DNA from: Novosphingobium mathurense
GTDB taxonomy: Bacteria; Pseudomonadota; Alphaproteobacteria; Sphingomonadales; Sphingomonadaceae
DNA: 64,000 nucleotides
Assembly: GCF_900168325.1 (NCBI RefSeq)
Contig: NZ_FVZE01000001.1
Coordinates: forward strand, 1,302,001 to 1,366,000
Direction: 5' to 3'
A model generated the notes under the pieces. That model searched no databases and was not told the DNA's origin. It was given only the letters and a program-made list of their open reading frames with translations. Position 1 is the first letter of the stretch. Each line of letters starts with the position of its first letter. Positions 12,515 to 20,516 of this stretch are shown here, in pieces. The position numbers and the translations under genes are program-made.

Positions 12515-13822
12515 TCAGCCGCGCTTGACCAGCGTGACTTGCGCGACGTCGATCCCGCCGCCGCGAAAGCCGCCCTCGCAATACATCAGGTAGAAGCGCC
12601 AGAGCCGCACGAAGCGCGCGTCGAAGCCGGACGGGAGCCGACCTTCCTCGACCGCCGCATCGAAATTGCGCCGCCATTCGCGCAAGGTCTTCGCATAGTC
12701 GAGACCGAAGCTGGTGCGGTCCTCCCACGAGAGCCCGCGTTCCTCGGCCAGCCGGTGGAATTCCGATTCCCGGATCAGCATGCCCCCGGGGAAGATGAAG
12801 GTCTGGATGAAGTCCGCGCTGCGCGCATAGCCTTCGAAGATCTCGTCGCGCATCGAGATAAGCTGGAGCCCGGCCCTGCCCCCGGCCTTGAGATTGCGCG
12901 CAATGCAGTCGAGGAAATCGGGCCAGTACTCGCGCCCCACCGCCTCGACCATCTCGACCGAAACGACCGCGTCGTACTGGCCGCCTTCGTCGCCAAGGCC
13001 GACATCGCGATAGTCCTGCTTGCGGAAATCGACGGTTCCGTTCTCGATCTCCCAGCGCCCGCGCGCATAGGCCAGCTGCTCGTCGGACAGGCTGATCGCA
13101 TCGACGTGGACGGCCTCGTTCCCGGCCATGAAGGCCGCCAGGGTGCCCCAGCCGCAACCGATCTCCAACACCTTGTCGTCAGGCGCGAGATCGAGGCGCT
13201 CGACGATCGCTGCAACCTTGTTCGACTGCGCCATGTCGAGCCGGGTAACGAACTGGCTCAGCGCGTTTGGCCCGTCACCGGGTACCGCGAAGATGCCGCT
13301 CGAATAGAGCATCGTCTCGCCCAGCCACTCCTCGTAGAAGTCGTTACCAAGGTCGTAGTGGGCATGGATGTTTCGCAGCGAACCGGTGCGGGTGTTGCGA
13401 TGCAGCCAGTGGACGAGCCGCGTCAGCAACCGCCATGGGCCATGGGCGCGGCCCGAATTGCCCAGCGATACGGCATTGTCCATGAACAGCGCGAACAGCG
13501 GCACCGGATCGGGACTTTCCCACTCCCCCGCATCCCACGCCTGGTACCAGCCGACCGAACCGGCCGTCGCCAGGCGTAGGATCGCGCGCCACGAATTGAT
13601 CTTCACGACGGCATCGAAGCCGGACTCGCGCCCGCCCAGCAAGCGCGTCTCGCCCGAGGGCAACGTGGTCAAGATGGAGCCGCGGTCGAGGCCGCGGTCG
13701 ATCTCGTCGAGGACCCGTTTGACGCCGCCCGACCAGAGCCGGGCGAACCATTGCGGTCCCACGCCAATGGCGCGGCCGCCTTCCACGAGTTCCTCACCCC
13801 TCCCGGAAACTGGCGCGTTCAT
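12515..13822 (-). CDS. cfa: Cyclopropane-fatty-acyl-phospholipid synthase (SAM-dependent)
   Basis: A 435-aa Cfa-type methyltransferase that adds a methylene from S-adenosylmethionine across the double bond of membrane phospholipid acyl chains. The N-terminal lipid-binding region (about 30-140) is followed by the conserved HYDLGNDFYEEWL and MLYSSGIF motifs. The SAM loop is VLEIGCGWGTLAAFMA, and the active-site region contains SVEMVEAVGREYW and FIQTFIFPGGML. Length is slightly above that of E. coli Cfa. It lies 55 bp downstream of the photolyase gene on the same strand, so co-transcription is likely. In Rhodobacter, cfa and photolyase both belong to the singlet-oxygen response, so a joint membrane/DNA protection role is plausible here. 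Confidence 0.9.
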   Translation of the reverse strand: MNAPVSGRGEELVEGGRAIGVGPQWFARLWSGGVKRVLDEIDRGLDRGSILTTLPSGETRLLGGRESGFDAVVKINSWRAILRLATAGSVGWYQAWDAGEWESPDPVPLFALFMDNAVSLGNSGRAHGPWRLLTRLVHWLHRNTRTGSLRNIHAHYDLGNDFYEEWLGETMLYSSGIFAVPGDGPNALSQFVTRLDMAQSNKVAAIVERLDLAPDDKVLEIGCGWGTLAAFMAGNEAVHVDAISLSDEQLAYARGRWEIENGTVDFRKQDYRDVGLGDEGGQYDAVVSVEMVEAVGREYWPDFLDCIARNLKAGGRAGLQLISMRDEIFEGYARSADFIQTFIFPGGMLIRESEFHRLAEERGLSWEDRTSFGLDYAKTLREWRRNFDAAVEEGRLPSGFDARFVRLWRFYLMYCEGGFRGGGIDVAQVTLVKRG

Positions 13823-13840
13823 GTGTTTGATATGAACACA
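13822..13840 (-). promoter_or_regulatory. Inverted repeat at the cfa start codon
   Basis: TGTGTT, 7 nt, AACACA forms a perfect 6-bp inverted repeat that begins on the last base of the cfa start codon (read from the + strand) and extends into the 55-bp gap before photolyase. It could be an operator or an mRNA hairpin occluding the start. No known regulator is assigned. Confidence 0.3.
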
Positions 13841-13877
13841 AACTCACGGCGGGGCAATCCATCAGCAACCTTTGCAG

Positions 13878-15296
13878 TCAGCCTTTTGCCTTCTCCCAGG
13901 CCGCCAGCGCCCGCTCCCGGGCGGCACGATGTTCGATAATCCGCGCCGGATAGCCCTTGGGCCGGTACATCGGTCCCGGATCGTGGACCTCGGCATCGGG
14001 CAGGTCCGCAAGTTCCGGCACCCATTCGCGGATATAGGCAGCCGCGTCGAATTTCTCCGACTGGGAGAGCGGCGCCATGATCCGCACGAACATGTTGGAA
14101 TCGACGCCCGATCCGGCCGTCCACTGCCAGTTTACCGCGTTCGAGGCATAGTCGGCGTCGACCAGTGTATCCCAGAACCACCGCTCCCCTTCCTGCCAGT
14201 CGATCAGCAGGTGCTTGATGAGGAAACTGGCCGCGATCATCCGCACGCGGTTGTGCATCCAGCCGGTATGCCAGAGCTGGCGCATCCCGGCATCGACGAT
14301 GGGGTAACCGGTCCTGCCCTTCTGCCAGGCGCGAAGATCCTCCTGCGCCTCCTTTCCGGAGCGCCAGGGGAAGTTGTCGAAGGTATCCCGTGCCGAACGG
14401 CTGCCATAGTCGGGTAACTGCAGGATTACGTTCTGCGCATAGTCGCGCCAGCCGATCTCGCCCAGGAAGGTGGCGACCGACCCGCCCGCCGACGCGGTTG
14501 CATGCCAGACCTGCGCCGGAGAAACTTCACCGAAGTGCAGATGCCCAGACAGGAACGAAGTGCCCTCCACCGCCGGCAGGTTCCGCTGCCCTTCGTAGCG
14601 CGAGGCTTGATCGACAAAGGCGCGCAGGCGCTTCTTCGCGCCGTCCTCGCCCGGCTCCCACATGTCGCGCATGCCGCCCGCCCAGTCGGGCTGGGTCGGC
14701 AGCAAACCCCAGTCGTCGAGCTTATCGGATGCAGGCCAGCTATCGGGCGCTGCAATCTTCTGCGGCCGGCGCTGCGGTTCGGGCGGCGGCATACGCTCGC
14801 TCAACGCCCGCCAGAACGGGGTGTAGATCTTGTAGGGGTTCCCAGAGCCCGTCGTGACCGTTCCGGGCGGGGCAAGATAATTCCCGTGATGCAGATGCAG
14901 GGTCAGGCACTTGCCGACGCCTTTCTCCGCATTGCGCCACCACGGCTCGTAATGGTGCAGGGCATGGACTTGGCTGGCGCCGGTCTCCTGCGCCAGCGCC
15001 GCCAGCACGTCCTCGCACTTGCCCTTGCGCAGGATCAGCCGCGAACCCTTTTCCCGCAAGGTAGCATCGAGGCTTTCCAGGCTGTAGTGCAGCCACCAGC
15101 GCGAAGCGCCGCCCATGGCCCGGTGCCTGGGCGTCTCGTCGTCGAGGACATAGACCGGCACGACCGGGCCCAGGGCAGCGGCTGCGGCCAGTGCCGCCTG
15201 GTCCGACAGCCGCAGGTCACGGCGAAACCAGACGATGACAGGAGGGTGAGAATTGGTTGACGATTGGGCTGACATGGGACCGGAACGCGATTGCAT
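13878..15296 (-). CDS. phrB: Deoxyribodipyrimidine photolyase (class I, cryptochrome/photolyase family)
   Basis: A 472-aa flavoprotein that repairs cyclobutane pyrimidine dimers using blue light. The N-terminal alpha/beta antenna domain starts VIVWFRRDLRLSDQAAL. The C-terminal FAD domain has the conserved EVSPAQVWHA, GWRDYAQNV, WQKGRTGYPIVDAGMRQL (the KGxTGxPxVDAxMR motif), MHNRVRMI and NWQWTAGSGVDSNMFVRI segments. All are present and the length is standard. ATG 15296 has AAGGA nine nt upstream; a second in-frame ATG at 15275 is an alternative, favoured if the minus-strand EcfG-like promoter is real. It is followed by cfa and diverges from the PAP2 gene. Confidence 0.92.
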   Translation of the reverse strand: MQSRSGPMSAQSSTNSHPPVIVWFRRDLRLSDQAALAAAAALGPVVPVYVLDDETPRHRAMGGASRWWLHYSLESLDATLREKGSRLILRKGKCEDVLAALAQETGASQVHALHHYEPWWRNAEKGVGKCLTLHLHHGNYLAPPGTVTTGSGNPYKIYTPFWRALSERMPPPEPQRRPQKIAAPDSWPASDKLDDWGLLPTQPDWAGGMRDMWEPGEDGAKKRLRAFVDQASRYEGQRNLPAVEGTSFLSGHLHFGEVSPAQVWHATASAGGSVATFLGEIGWRDYAQNVILQLPDYGSRSARDTFDNFPWRSGKEAQEDLRAWQKGRTGYPIVDAGMRQLWHTGWMHNRVRMIAASFLIKHLLIDWQEGERWFWDTLVDADYASNAVNWQWTAGSGVDSNMFVRIMAPLSQSEKFDAAAYIREWVPELADLPDAEVHDPGPMYRPKGYPARIIEHRAARERALAAWEKAKG

Positions 15297-15308
15297 CTGA
15301 GACGTTCC
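15282..15308. promoter_or_regulatory. Symmetric EcfG-like (general stress sigma) promoter element
   Basis: GGAAC at 15282-15286, 16 nt, CGTT at 15303-15306 matches GGAAC-N16-CGTT exactly on the + strand. Because the flanks are GGAACG...CGTTCC, the minus strand also reads GGAAC-N16-CGTT. The + direction points to the PAP2 ATG at 15317, implying a near-leaderless mRNA. The minus direction points to photolyase and would start transcription near the second photolyase ATG (15275). Alternatively the inverted repeat is an operator. Confidence 0.5.
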
Positions 15309-15316
15309 TTGACCCT

Positions 15317-16033
15317 ATGGTAGGCGCAGACAAATCCGCAAGCTTTCCGAGTTCCAGTTACCGGATCGATCCGCGGAAGGCACTGATCGCCGCAGGCCTG
15401 TGCTGGCTCGGCCTCGCGATGATGGTCTGGGCGGTCGAGACGGGACACATTACCGCGATCGACAAGGCCGGCCTGCTGTTCTGGCGTGACAGCGACTTGC
15501 GCCCGGTCGGGCCGACGCGCCTGCTCGAAGCGGTGCGCGACGTCACTGCCCTGGGTGGCACCCTGCTGCGCAACCTGTTCACGCTTTGCGCCGTCGTCGC
15601 CCTGCTCTTCCTGAAGCTGCGGCGCGAAGCCGCTTTGCTGGCCCTGACCGTAATCGGCGGCCTGATCGCGAACAGTACGGCCAAGATCCTGGTCGGCAGG
15701 CCAAGGCCGGAAATCGTGCCCCATCTCACCGAGGCCGGCGGGATGAGCTTTCCCAGCGGCCACAGCTTCAACTCCGCCGTCGTCTATATCGCCATGGCCC
15801 TTGCCTTCGCGGCGCTGAGCCCGCGGCAATCGGTACGCATGACGGTGATCGCTGGCGCCGTGCTGGCCAGCATGGCGATTGCCTGGAGCCGGGTCTGGCT
15901 TGGAGTCCATTGGCCGAGCGACGTCATCGCGGGATGGCTGGGCGGCGCAGGCTGGGCCTTCGCCGCCTCTGCCCTGCTCTATCGGCCCGCACAGATGACG
16001 GCCGATCGCCTGGAACACGCGGAGCGCGATTGA
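15317..16033 (+). CDS. PAP2-family membrane phosphatase (lipid phosphatase type)
   Basis: A 238-aa integral membrane protein with the three PAP2 motifs: KILVGRPRP (KxxxxxxRP-type), PSGHS, and SRVWLGVHWPSDV (SRxxxxxHxxxD) with the catalytic histidines. About six membrane spans are visible, e.g. IAAGLCWLGLAMMVWAVE, NLFTLCAVVALLFL, VTVIGGLIANS-like and MTVIAGAVLASMAIAW. Such enzymes dephosphorylate phosphatidic acid, phosphatidylglycerol phosphate or undecaprenyl pyrophosphate; the substrate is unknown here. The ATG at 15317 has no clear ribosome-binding site and sits just after the EcfG-like element, so the mRNA may be nearly leaderless. It converges on korB. Confidence 0.88.
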   Translation: MVGADKSASFPSSSYRIDPRKALIAAGLCWLGLAMMVWAVETGHITAIDKAGLLFWRDSDLRPVGPTRLLEAVRDVTALGGTLLRNLFTLCAVVALLFLKLRREAALLALTVIGGLIANSTAKILVGRPRPEIVPHLTEAGGMSFPSGHSFNSAVVYIAMALAFAALSPRQSVRMTVIAGAVLASMAIAWSRVWLGVHWPSDVIAGWLGGAGWAFAASALLYRPAQMTADRLEHAERD

Positions 16034-16105
16034 AATTGCGCCGCGCCAGGATTCGAAATTGGAGAAGTAGTCGCGGCACCCCTTCGGGGCCGCCCATGAG
16101 CGCGA

Positions 16106-16135
16106 GGTGAAAGCGGCCCTCGGGCCGCTCTCACC
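16106..16135. terminator. Bidirectional hairpin between PAP2 gene and korB
   Basis: AGCGGCCC pairs with GGGCCGCT across a 2-nt loop, and flanking GGTGA/TCACC extend the stem. It sits between converging genes. A second hairpin (CCCCTTCGGGG core, about 16078-16092) lies just before it. No T run follows. Confidence 0.6.
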
Positions 16136-16144
16136 CCGGCGTCA

Positions 16145-17188
16145 TCAGTCCATCAGCCCGTGCGCTGCGTCCTTTTCCTCGACAGTCCAGGTCTGGCCCT
16201 TCGAGAGCAGCTTGCCCAGGTTGGCAGTCTTGCCTTCGATCAGCTTCGCGCGTTCGGCCACGACTTCGCCTTCGAAGGTCGGACGCGGATCGTCGTAGAT
16301 CACGCCCAGCGCCATCGGGAACGGACCGAAGGGCATTTCGACCAGCATGTGCGCAAGGCCACGGTTCTTCACGTTGTGAACCGCAACGTCGGCTGCCTGC
16401 CAGTCACCGTCGACGACATCTACGACCTTGAGGGTCAGCGTGTCATGATCGAGCGAAAGGCCCTTGGTACCCTTGGCGAAAAGCAGCGGCTCACCGTCGG
16501 TGCACCAGATCTGGTTCTCGGCTGCCACCCCCTTGGCGGTGAAGTCGTCGAAGCGATCCTTGTTGTAGACGATGCAGTTCTGGAAGATCTCGATGAAGGC
16601 CGCCCCCTTGTGGGCGTGGGCCGCCTTGAGCACTTCGGGCAGGTCCTTCGAGACGTCGTAACCGCGCGCCACGAAGCGAGCGCCCGAACCCAGCGCGAAG
16701 GCGCAGGGCAGTGCCGGCCGGTCGACCGAGCCGACCGGCGACGTCGGCGAGCTGGTGCCGACGCGACTGGTGGGCGAGTACTGGCCCTTGGTCAGACCGT
16801 AGATCTCGTTGTTGAACAGCATGATCTGACAGTCGAGATTGCGGCGCAGCACGTGCATTGTGTGATTGCCGCCGATCGACATGCCGTCACCGTCGCCGGT
16901 GACCAGCCATACGTCGAGCTCGGGATTGGCGAGCTTGATGCCGGTGGCGAAGGCCGGGGCGCGGCCGTGGATCGTGTGGAAGCCGTAGCTTTCGACGTAG
17001 TACGGGAAGCGGCTGGAGCAGCCGATGCCCGAGACGAACACGGTGTTCTTCGGATCGGCGCCGATCATCGGAAGGGTGCGCTGCACGGCCTTGAGGATCG
17101 CGTAGTCGCCGCAGCCGGGGCACCAGCGGACTTCCTGATCGGATTCCCAGTCCTTGAGCGTGGTCTGGATGGGGGTCATGTCGTTCAT
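16145..17188 (-). CDS. korB: 2-oxoacid:ferredoxin oxidoreductase, beta subunit (probable 2-oxoglutarate)
   Basis: A 347-aa thiamine-diphosphate subunit. The N-terminus has WCPGCGDYAIL (cluster-ligand/TPP region) and the TPP-binding motif is GDGDGMSIGGNH. Later segments NNEIYGLTKGQYSPTS and ARGYDVSKDLPEVL fit Kor/Ior beta chains. With KorA it would oxidatively decarboxylate a 2-oxoacid, most likely 2-oxoglutarate, to the acyl-CoA while reducing ferredoxin, or run in reverse. It lies 3 bp downstream of korA, so the two form one operon. An ATG three codons further in is an alternative start. Confidence 0.9.
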   Translation of the reverse strand: MNDMTPIQTTLKDWESDQEVRWCPGCGDYAILKAVQRTLPMIGADPKNTVFVSGIGCSSRFPYYVESYGFHTIHGRAPAFATGIKLANPELDVWLVTGDGDGMSIGGNHTMHVLRRNLDCQIMLFNNEIYGLTKGQYSPTSRVGTSSPTSPVGSVDRPALPCAFALGSGARFVARGYDVSKDLPEVLKAAHAHKGAAFIEIFQNCIVYNKDRFDDFTAKGVAAENQIWCTDGEPLLFAKGTKGLSLDHDTLTLKVVDVVDGDWQAADVAVHNVKNRGLAHMLVEMPFGPFPMALGVIYDDPRPTFEGEVVAERAKLIEGKTANLGKLLSKGQTWTVEEKDAAHGLMD

Positions 17189-17191
17189 GGC

Positions 17192-19138
17192 TCAGGCCTC
17201 CGGATTCGGGAGCTGGGTATCGTTGACGGGCACTTCGCCTTCGGCATGGCCGGGCACGCCATCGAAGAAGGATGCAATGGCTTCCTCGATCTCGGCGATG
17301 GCGAAAGGCTGGCCGCTGGTCTTGTTGAGCGGCACGGCATCGACCAGGAACTGGTCGCGCAGCACGGTCTTGAACTGGCCGGTGTTCATCTCGGGGACGA
17401 GCACCTTCTCGAAACCGGCAAGCAAGTCGCCCATGTTGGCCGGCAGCGGCCAGACGTGGCGGACGTGGATGTGGCTGACGTCGTAGCCCTTGCGGCGCGC
17501 ACGACGCACCGCCTGGTGGATCGGACCGTAAGTCGAACCCCAGCCGACCACCGCAAGCCTGCCGTTCTCGTTGCCGAGGCAGACATCCTGTGCAGGCACG
17601 GCCGCGGCAATGCCATCGACCTTCGCCTTGCGCGCATCGGTCTGGGCCTGGTGCGTCGCGGGCGAATAGTCGAGGTCACCGGTGTCGATGGCCTTCTCGA
17701 TGCCGCCGACGCGGTGCATCAGGTCGGCCGTGCCGGGCTTGATCCACGGACGCACACCACGCTCGTCCCGCTTGTAGGGAAGAACCTTGCCGTCCGGGTT
17801 GTTGGTGTCCTCGAGGAACTTGACCGGGAAAGGTTCGAAGGTCGACGGATCGGGCACCAGCCACGGCTCCGAAGCATTGCCGATATAGCCATCGGTCAGC
17901 AGCATGACCGGGGTCATGAACTGGGTGGCGATGCGGCAGGCCTCGATGGCGCACTCGAAGGCGTCGGCCGGCGAGCGGGCAGCGATAACCGGCAGCGGCG
18001 CGTCGCCATTGCGGCCGTAGACCGCCTGATAGAGGTCCGACTGCTCGGTCTTGGTCGGCAGGCCCGTCGAAGGACCGCCGCGCTGCGAGTTGACGATGAC
18101 GAGCGGCAGCTCGGTCATGATCGCAAGGCCCATGGCCTCACCCTTGAGCGCGATGCCCGGGCCCGAGGACGAGGTGACGCCGAGCTGACCGGCGTAGGAT
18201 GCGCCGATGGCCGAGCAGATCGCAGCGATCTCGTCTTCCGCCTGGAAGGTGGTGACGCCGAATTCCTTCATCTTCACGAGGTTGTGAAGGATCGCCGAAG
18301 CCGGGGTGATCGGGTAGCCGCCGAAGAACATCGGCAGTTCCGCCAGCTGCGCACCGGCGACGAGGCCAAGCGAGACAGCTTCCGCGCCGGTAATCGTACG
18401 ATAGAGGCCCGGTTCGGACGGCACCGGATCGATGTGCAGCTTCTTGAGCGGACCGGCCAGTTCGGCGGTTTCGCCATAGGCATGGCCGGCATTGAGCGCG
18501 GCGATGTTGGCATCGGCGAGGACCGGGTTCTTGGCGAACTTGGTCTTCAGCCAGTTCACCAGCGGCTCACGGTCGCGGTCGAACATCCACAGGGCCAGGC
18601 CCAGCGTCCACATGTTCTTGCAGCGCAGCGCTTCCTTGTTGCCAAGGCCGAACGGCTTCACCGCCTCGAGCGTCAGCGCCGAGATGTCGAAGGCGAGCAC
18701 GTCCCACTTGGCGAGGCTGCCATCCTCGAGCGGGCTGGTCTCGTACTTCGCCTTGTCGAGGTTGCGCTTGGAGAACTCGCCGGTGTCGGCAATGACGAGA
18801 CCGCCGGGCTTGAGCGCCTGGACATTGGTCTTCAGAGCGGCCGGGTTCATCGCCACGAGCACGTCGGGCGCGTCGCCCGCGGTCGTGATCTCGCTCGAAC
18901 CGAAGTTGATCTGGAAAGCCGAGACGCCGAACAGCGTCCCCTGCGGTGCGCGAATTTCCGCCGGGAAGTCCGGGAAAGTCGCCAGGTCGTTACCTGCCAG
19001 TGCGGTCGACAGCGTGAACTGACCGCCGGTGAGCTGCATACCATCGCCCGAGTCGCCAGCGAAGCGCACGACGACGGCTTCGGGCGATGCTTCCTGCACG
19101 GAAGCCGGCTTTTCCTGTTCGGCTGTAATTGATGCCAT
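17192..19138 (-). CDS. korA: 2-oxoacid:ferredoxin oxidoreductase, fused gamma-alpha subunit
   Basis: A 648-aa chain with the gamma domain at the N-terminus (VVRFAGDSGDGMQLTGGQF, then FPDFPAEIRAPQGTLFGVSAFQ) fused to the alpha pyrimidine domain from about residue 210. The alpha part includes GGYPITPAS, EDEIAAICSAIGASYAG and the TSSSGPGIALKGEAMGL signature. No separate ferredoxin-like delta subunit is nearby, consistent with the two-subunit KorAB class known from aerobes such as Mycobacterium. Of two tandem ATGs, I prefer 19138 because AGAGG is 6 nt away. The upstream 250 bp is shared divergently with rppH. Confidence 0.9.
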   Translation of the reverse strand: MASITAEQEKPASVQEASPEAVVVRFAGDSGDGMQLTGGQFTLSTALAGNDLATFPDFPAEIRAPQGTLFGVSAFQINFGSSEITTAGDAPDVLVAMNPAALKTNVQALKPGGLVIADTGEFSKRNLDKAKYETSPLEDGSLAKWDVLAFDISALTLEAVKPFGLGNKEALRCKNMWTLGLALWMFDRDREPLVNWLKTKFAKNPVLADANIAALNAGHAYGETAELAGPLKKLHIDPVPSEPGLYRTITGAEAVSLGLVAGAQLAELPMFFGGYPITPASAILHNLVKMKEFGVTTFQAEDEIAAICSAIGASYAGQLGVTSSSGPGIALKGEAMGLAIMTELPLVIVNSQRGGPSTGLPTKTEQSDLYQAVYGRNGDAPLPVIAARSPADAFECAIEACRIATQFMTPVMLLTDGYIGNASEPWLVPDPSTFEPFPVKFLEDTNNPDGKVLPYKRDERGVRPWIKPGTADLMHRVGGIEKAIDTGDLDYSPATHQAQTDARKAKVDGIAAAVPAQDVCLGNENGRLAVVGWGSTYGPIHQAVRRARRKGYDVSHIHVRHVWPLPANMGDLLAGFEKVLVPEMNTGQFKTVLRDQFLVDAVPLNKTSGQPFAIAEIEEAIASFFDGVPGHAEGEVPVNDTQLPNPEA

Positions 19139-19388
19139 CATTTTCCTCTTCGGCTGCACGCCGGAACTGCTCTTGCCTCTGTGCACGTGGGCTTTCCGGG
19201 GCCCGGGTGCAATTTAGAAAATCTCTCAGGCGGACAAACCTGTCATTTCCGCAAGAGAACCATAAAAGACGCTAGTCAAGAGCATCGCCTTCGGTCATTC
19301 TCTGTTTCATGCGTTGCGCGGACCGGCTATTGCAGCATCCCTTCTCTCCCGCCGCATCCCCTCATAACCCACGGAATCCTTATTCTCG

Positions 19389-19871
19389 ATGAACGATTTC
19401 TCGTCCCTGCCCTATCGCCCCTGCGTCGGCGTCATGCTCGTCAACGCTGACGGCAAAGTGTTCGTCGGCAAGCGGATCGACACCAAGGAAGGCGACTGGT
19501 GGCAGATGCCCCAGGGCGGCGTCGACGACGGCGAGGATCTGCGCGAAGCGGCCCTGCGCGAGCTTCACGAGGAAACCGGCGTAACGGAACGGCACGTGAC
19601 GATCCTGAGCCGCACCAAGGAAGAACTGCTCTACGACCTGCCCGACGAACTGTTGGGCAAGCTCTGGAAGGGCAAGTACCGCGGCCAGCGCCAGCACTGG
19701 TTCCTCGCCCGCTTCGAGGGCAGCGATGAAGACGTCGATCTCGAGGCGCACAATCCGCCCGAATTCTGCGACTGGAAATGGGTCGAGGCCGCCCTGCTTC
19801 CGGACCTCATCGTGCCATTCAAGAAGCGCGTCTATCGCTCTGTCGTTGAAGAGTTTCGCGCGCTGATCTGA
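19389..19871 (+). CDS. rppH: RNA pyrophosphohydrolase (Nudix)
   Basis: A 160-aa Nudix enzyme that removes pyrophosphate from 5'-triphosphorylated RNA and so starts RNase E-dependent decay. The N-terminus YRPCVGVMLVNADGKVFVGKRID and WWQMPQGGVDDGED are characteristic of RppH/IalA. The Nudix box GGVDDGEDLREAALRELHEETG fits GX5EX7REUXEEXGU, with the metal-binding REL-EE glutamates. The end (KWVEAALLPDLIVPFKKRVY) is also typical. No signal peptide is present. It is monocistronic, diverges from korAB and ends at a strong convergent hairpin. Confidence 0.93.
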   Translation: MNDFSSLPYRPCVGVMLVNADGKVFVGKRIDTKEGDWWQMPQGGVDDGEDLREAALRELHEETGVTERHVTILSRTKEELLYDLPDELLGKLWKGKYRGQRQHWFLARFEGSDEDVDLEAHNPPEFCDWKWVEAALLPDLIVPFKKRVYRSVVEEFRALI

Positions 19872-19915
19872 GCGCGCTCAACACGCACGCTCTCACCTGA
19901 CATATTGACGCACAT

Positions 19916-19952
19916 CGGCCGTCATGCTGAAGACGTTTCAGCGTAACGGCCG
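19916..19952. terminator. Long hairpin between rppH and the TPR gene
   Basis: CGGCCGT pairs with ACGGCCG, then after one mismatch ATGCTGAA pairs with TTCAGCGT (one G-U), giving about 15 pairs around a 5-nt loop. Position between converging genes suggests a shared terminator. Confidence 0.65.
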
Positions 19953-19960
19953 GCATGCGA

Positions 19961-20467
19961 TCAGTTTTCGCTGACGATGGGCCTGGGCGTCACGGCCTCG
20001 GCAGTGACCATGCGCGGGCTTGGCCCCTTGGCGATGGCCGCAGCGAGCTTTTCCGTGGCCGCGCAGGAATTGCCGCAAAGCGCTTCGAGCCGGGCGAGGT
20101 TGCGGTTCGCCTTTTCGGTCGCGCCCTTTTCGGCCAGCGCCATGCCTTCACCGGCAAGCGCATCTAGATTGCGCGGGTCGGAGGCCAGCACCATGCGGTA
20201 GTAGTGCACGGCCTTGCCCTGCATGCCGGTGCGCCGGGTGGCTTCGGCCAGCGCGACCAGCACCGAGACATCGCCCGGTTCGACGGTCAGCGCCGCTTCA
20301 TAGGCATCGATCGCGGCCTGCAGCTTTCCGGAAGAGACGGCGGCGCGTCCTTCGCTCATGAGCTTCGCGGCACGCGGATCGAGCGCCTCCGAGGGTTCGG
20401 AGAGGATGGCGCTGGAAGAAACGGCAACGAGAAGCGAAAGAGCAATGGCAGCGGGCGTGTAACGCAT
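19961..20467 (-). CDS. Secreted or periplasmic TPR-repeat protein
   Basis: A 168-aa protein starting MRYTPAAIALSLLVAVSSSA, a clear Sec signal peptide with likely cleavage near SEPSEA. AAGGA 7 nt before this ATG decides the start; two upstream in-frame ATGs at 20503/20500 lack a binding site. Two to three TPR units follow: SEGRAAVSSGKLQAAIDAYE, then VLVALAEATRRTGMQGKAVHYY and LDALAGEGMALAEKGATEKA. Two cysteines (CGNSC) near the C-terminus could form a disulfide. The TPR fold implies protein-protein contact in the periplasm; the partner is unknown. It lies 49 bp downstream of rsmB on the same strand. Confidence 0.78.
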   Translation of the reverse strand: MRYTPAAIALSLLVAVSSSAILSEPSEALDPRAAKLMSEGRAAVSSGKLQAAIDAYEAALTVEPGDVSVLVALAEATRRTGMQGKAVHYYRMVLASDPRNLDALAGEGMALAEKGATEKANRNLARLEALCGNSCAATEKLAAAIAKGPSPRMVTAEAVTPRPIVSEN

Positions 20468-20516
20468 CAGCATGTCCTTGGCCGAGGGTTTCGTCCTCAT
20501 CATGGGGATTACGCTA

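Noticed and set aside
19214..19245. CTCTCAGG followed by GGACA-like sequence resembles the 3' half of a glycine riboswitch.
   Set aside because: No matching 5' half (GGAGAG and CCGAAGG) is present upstream and the gene downstream is rppH, with no glycine link.
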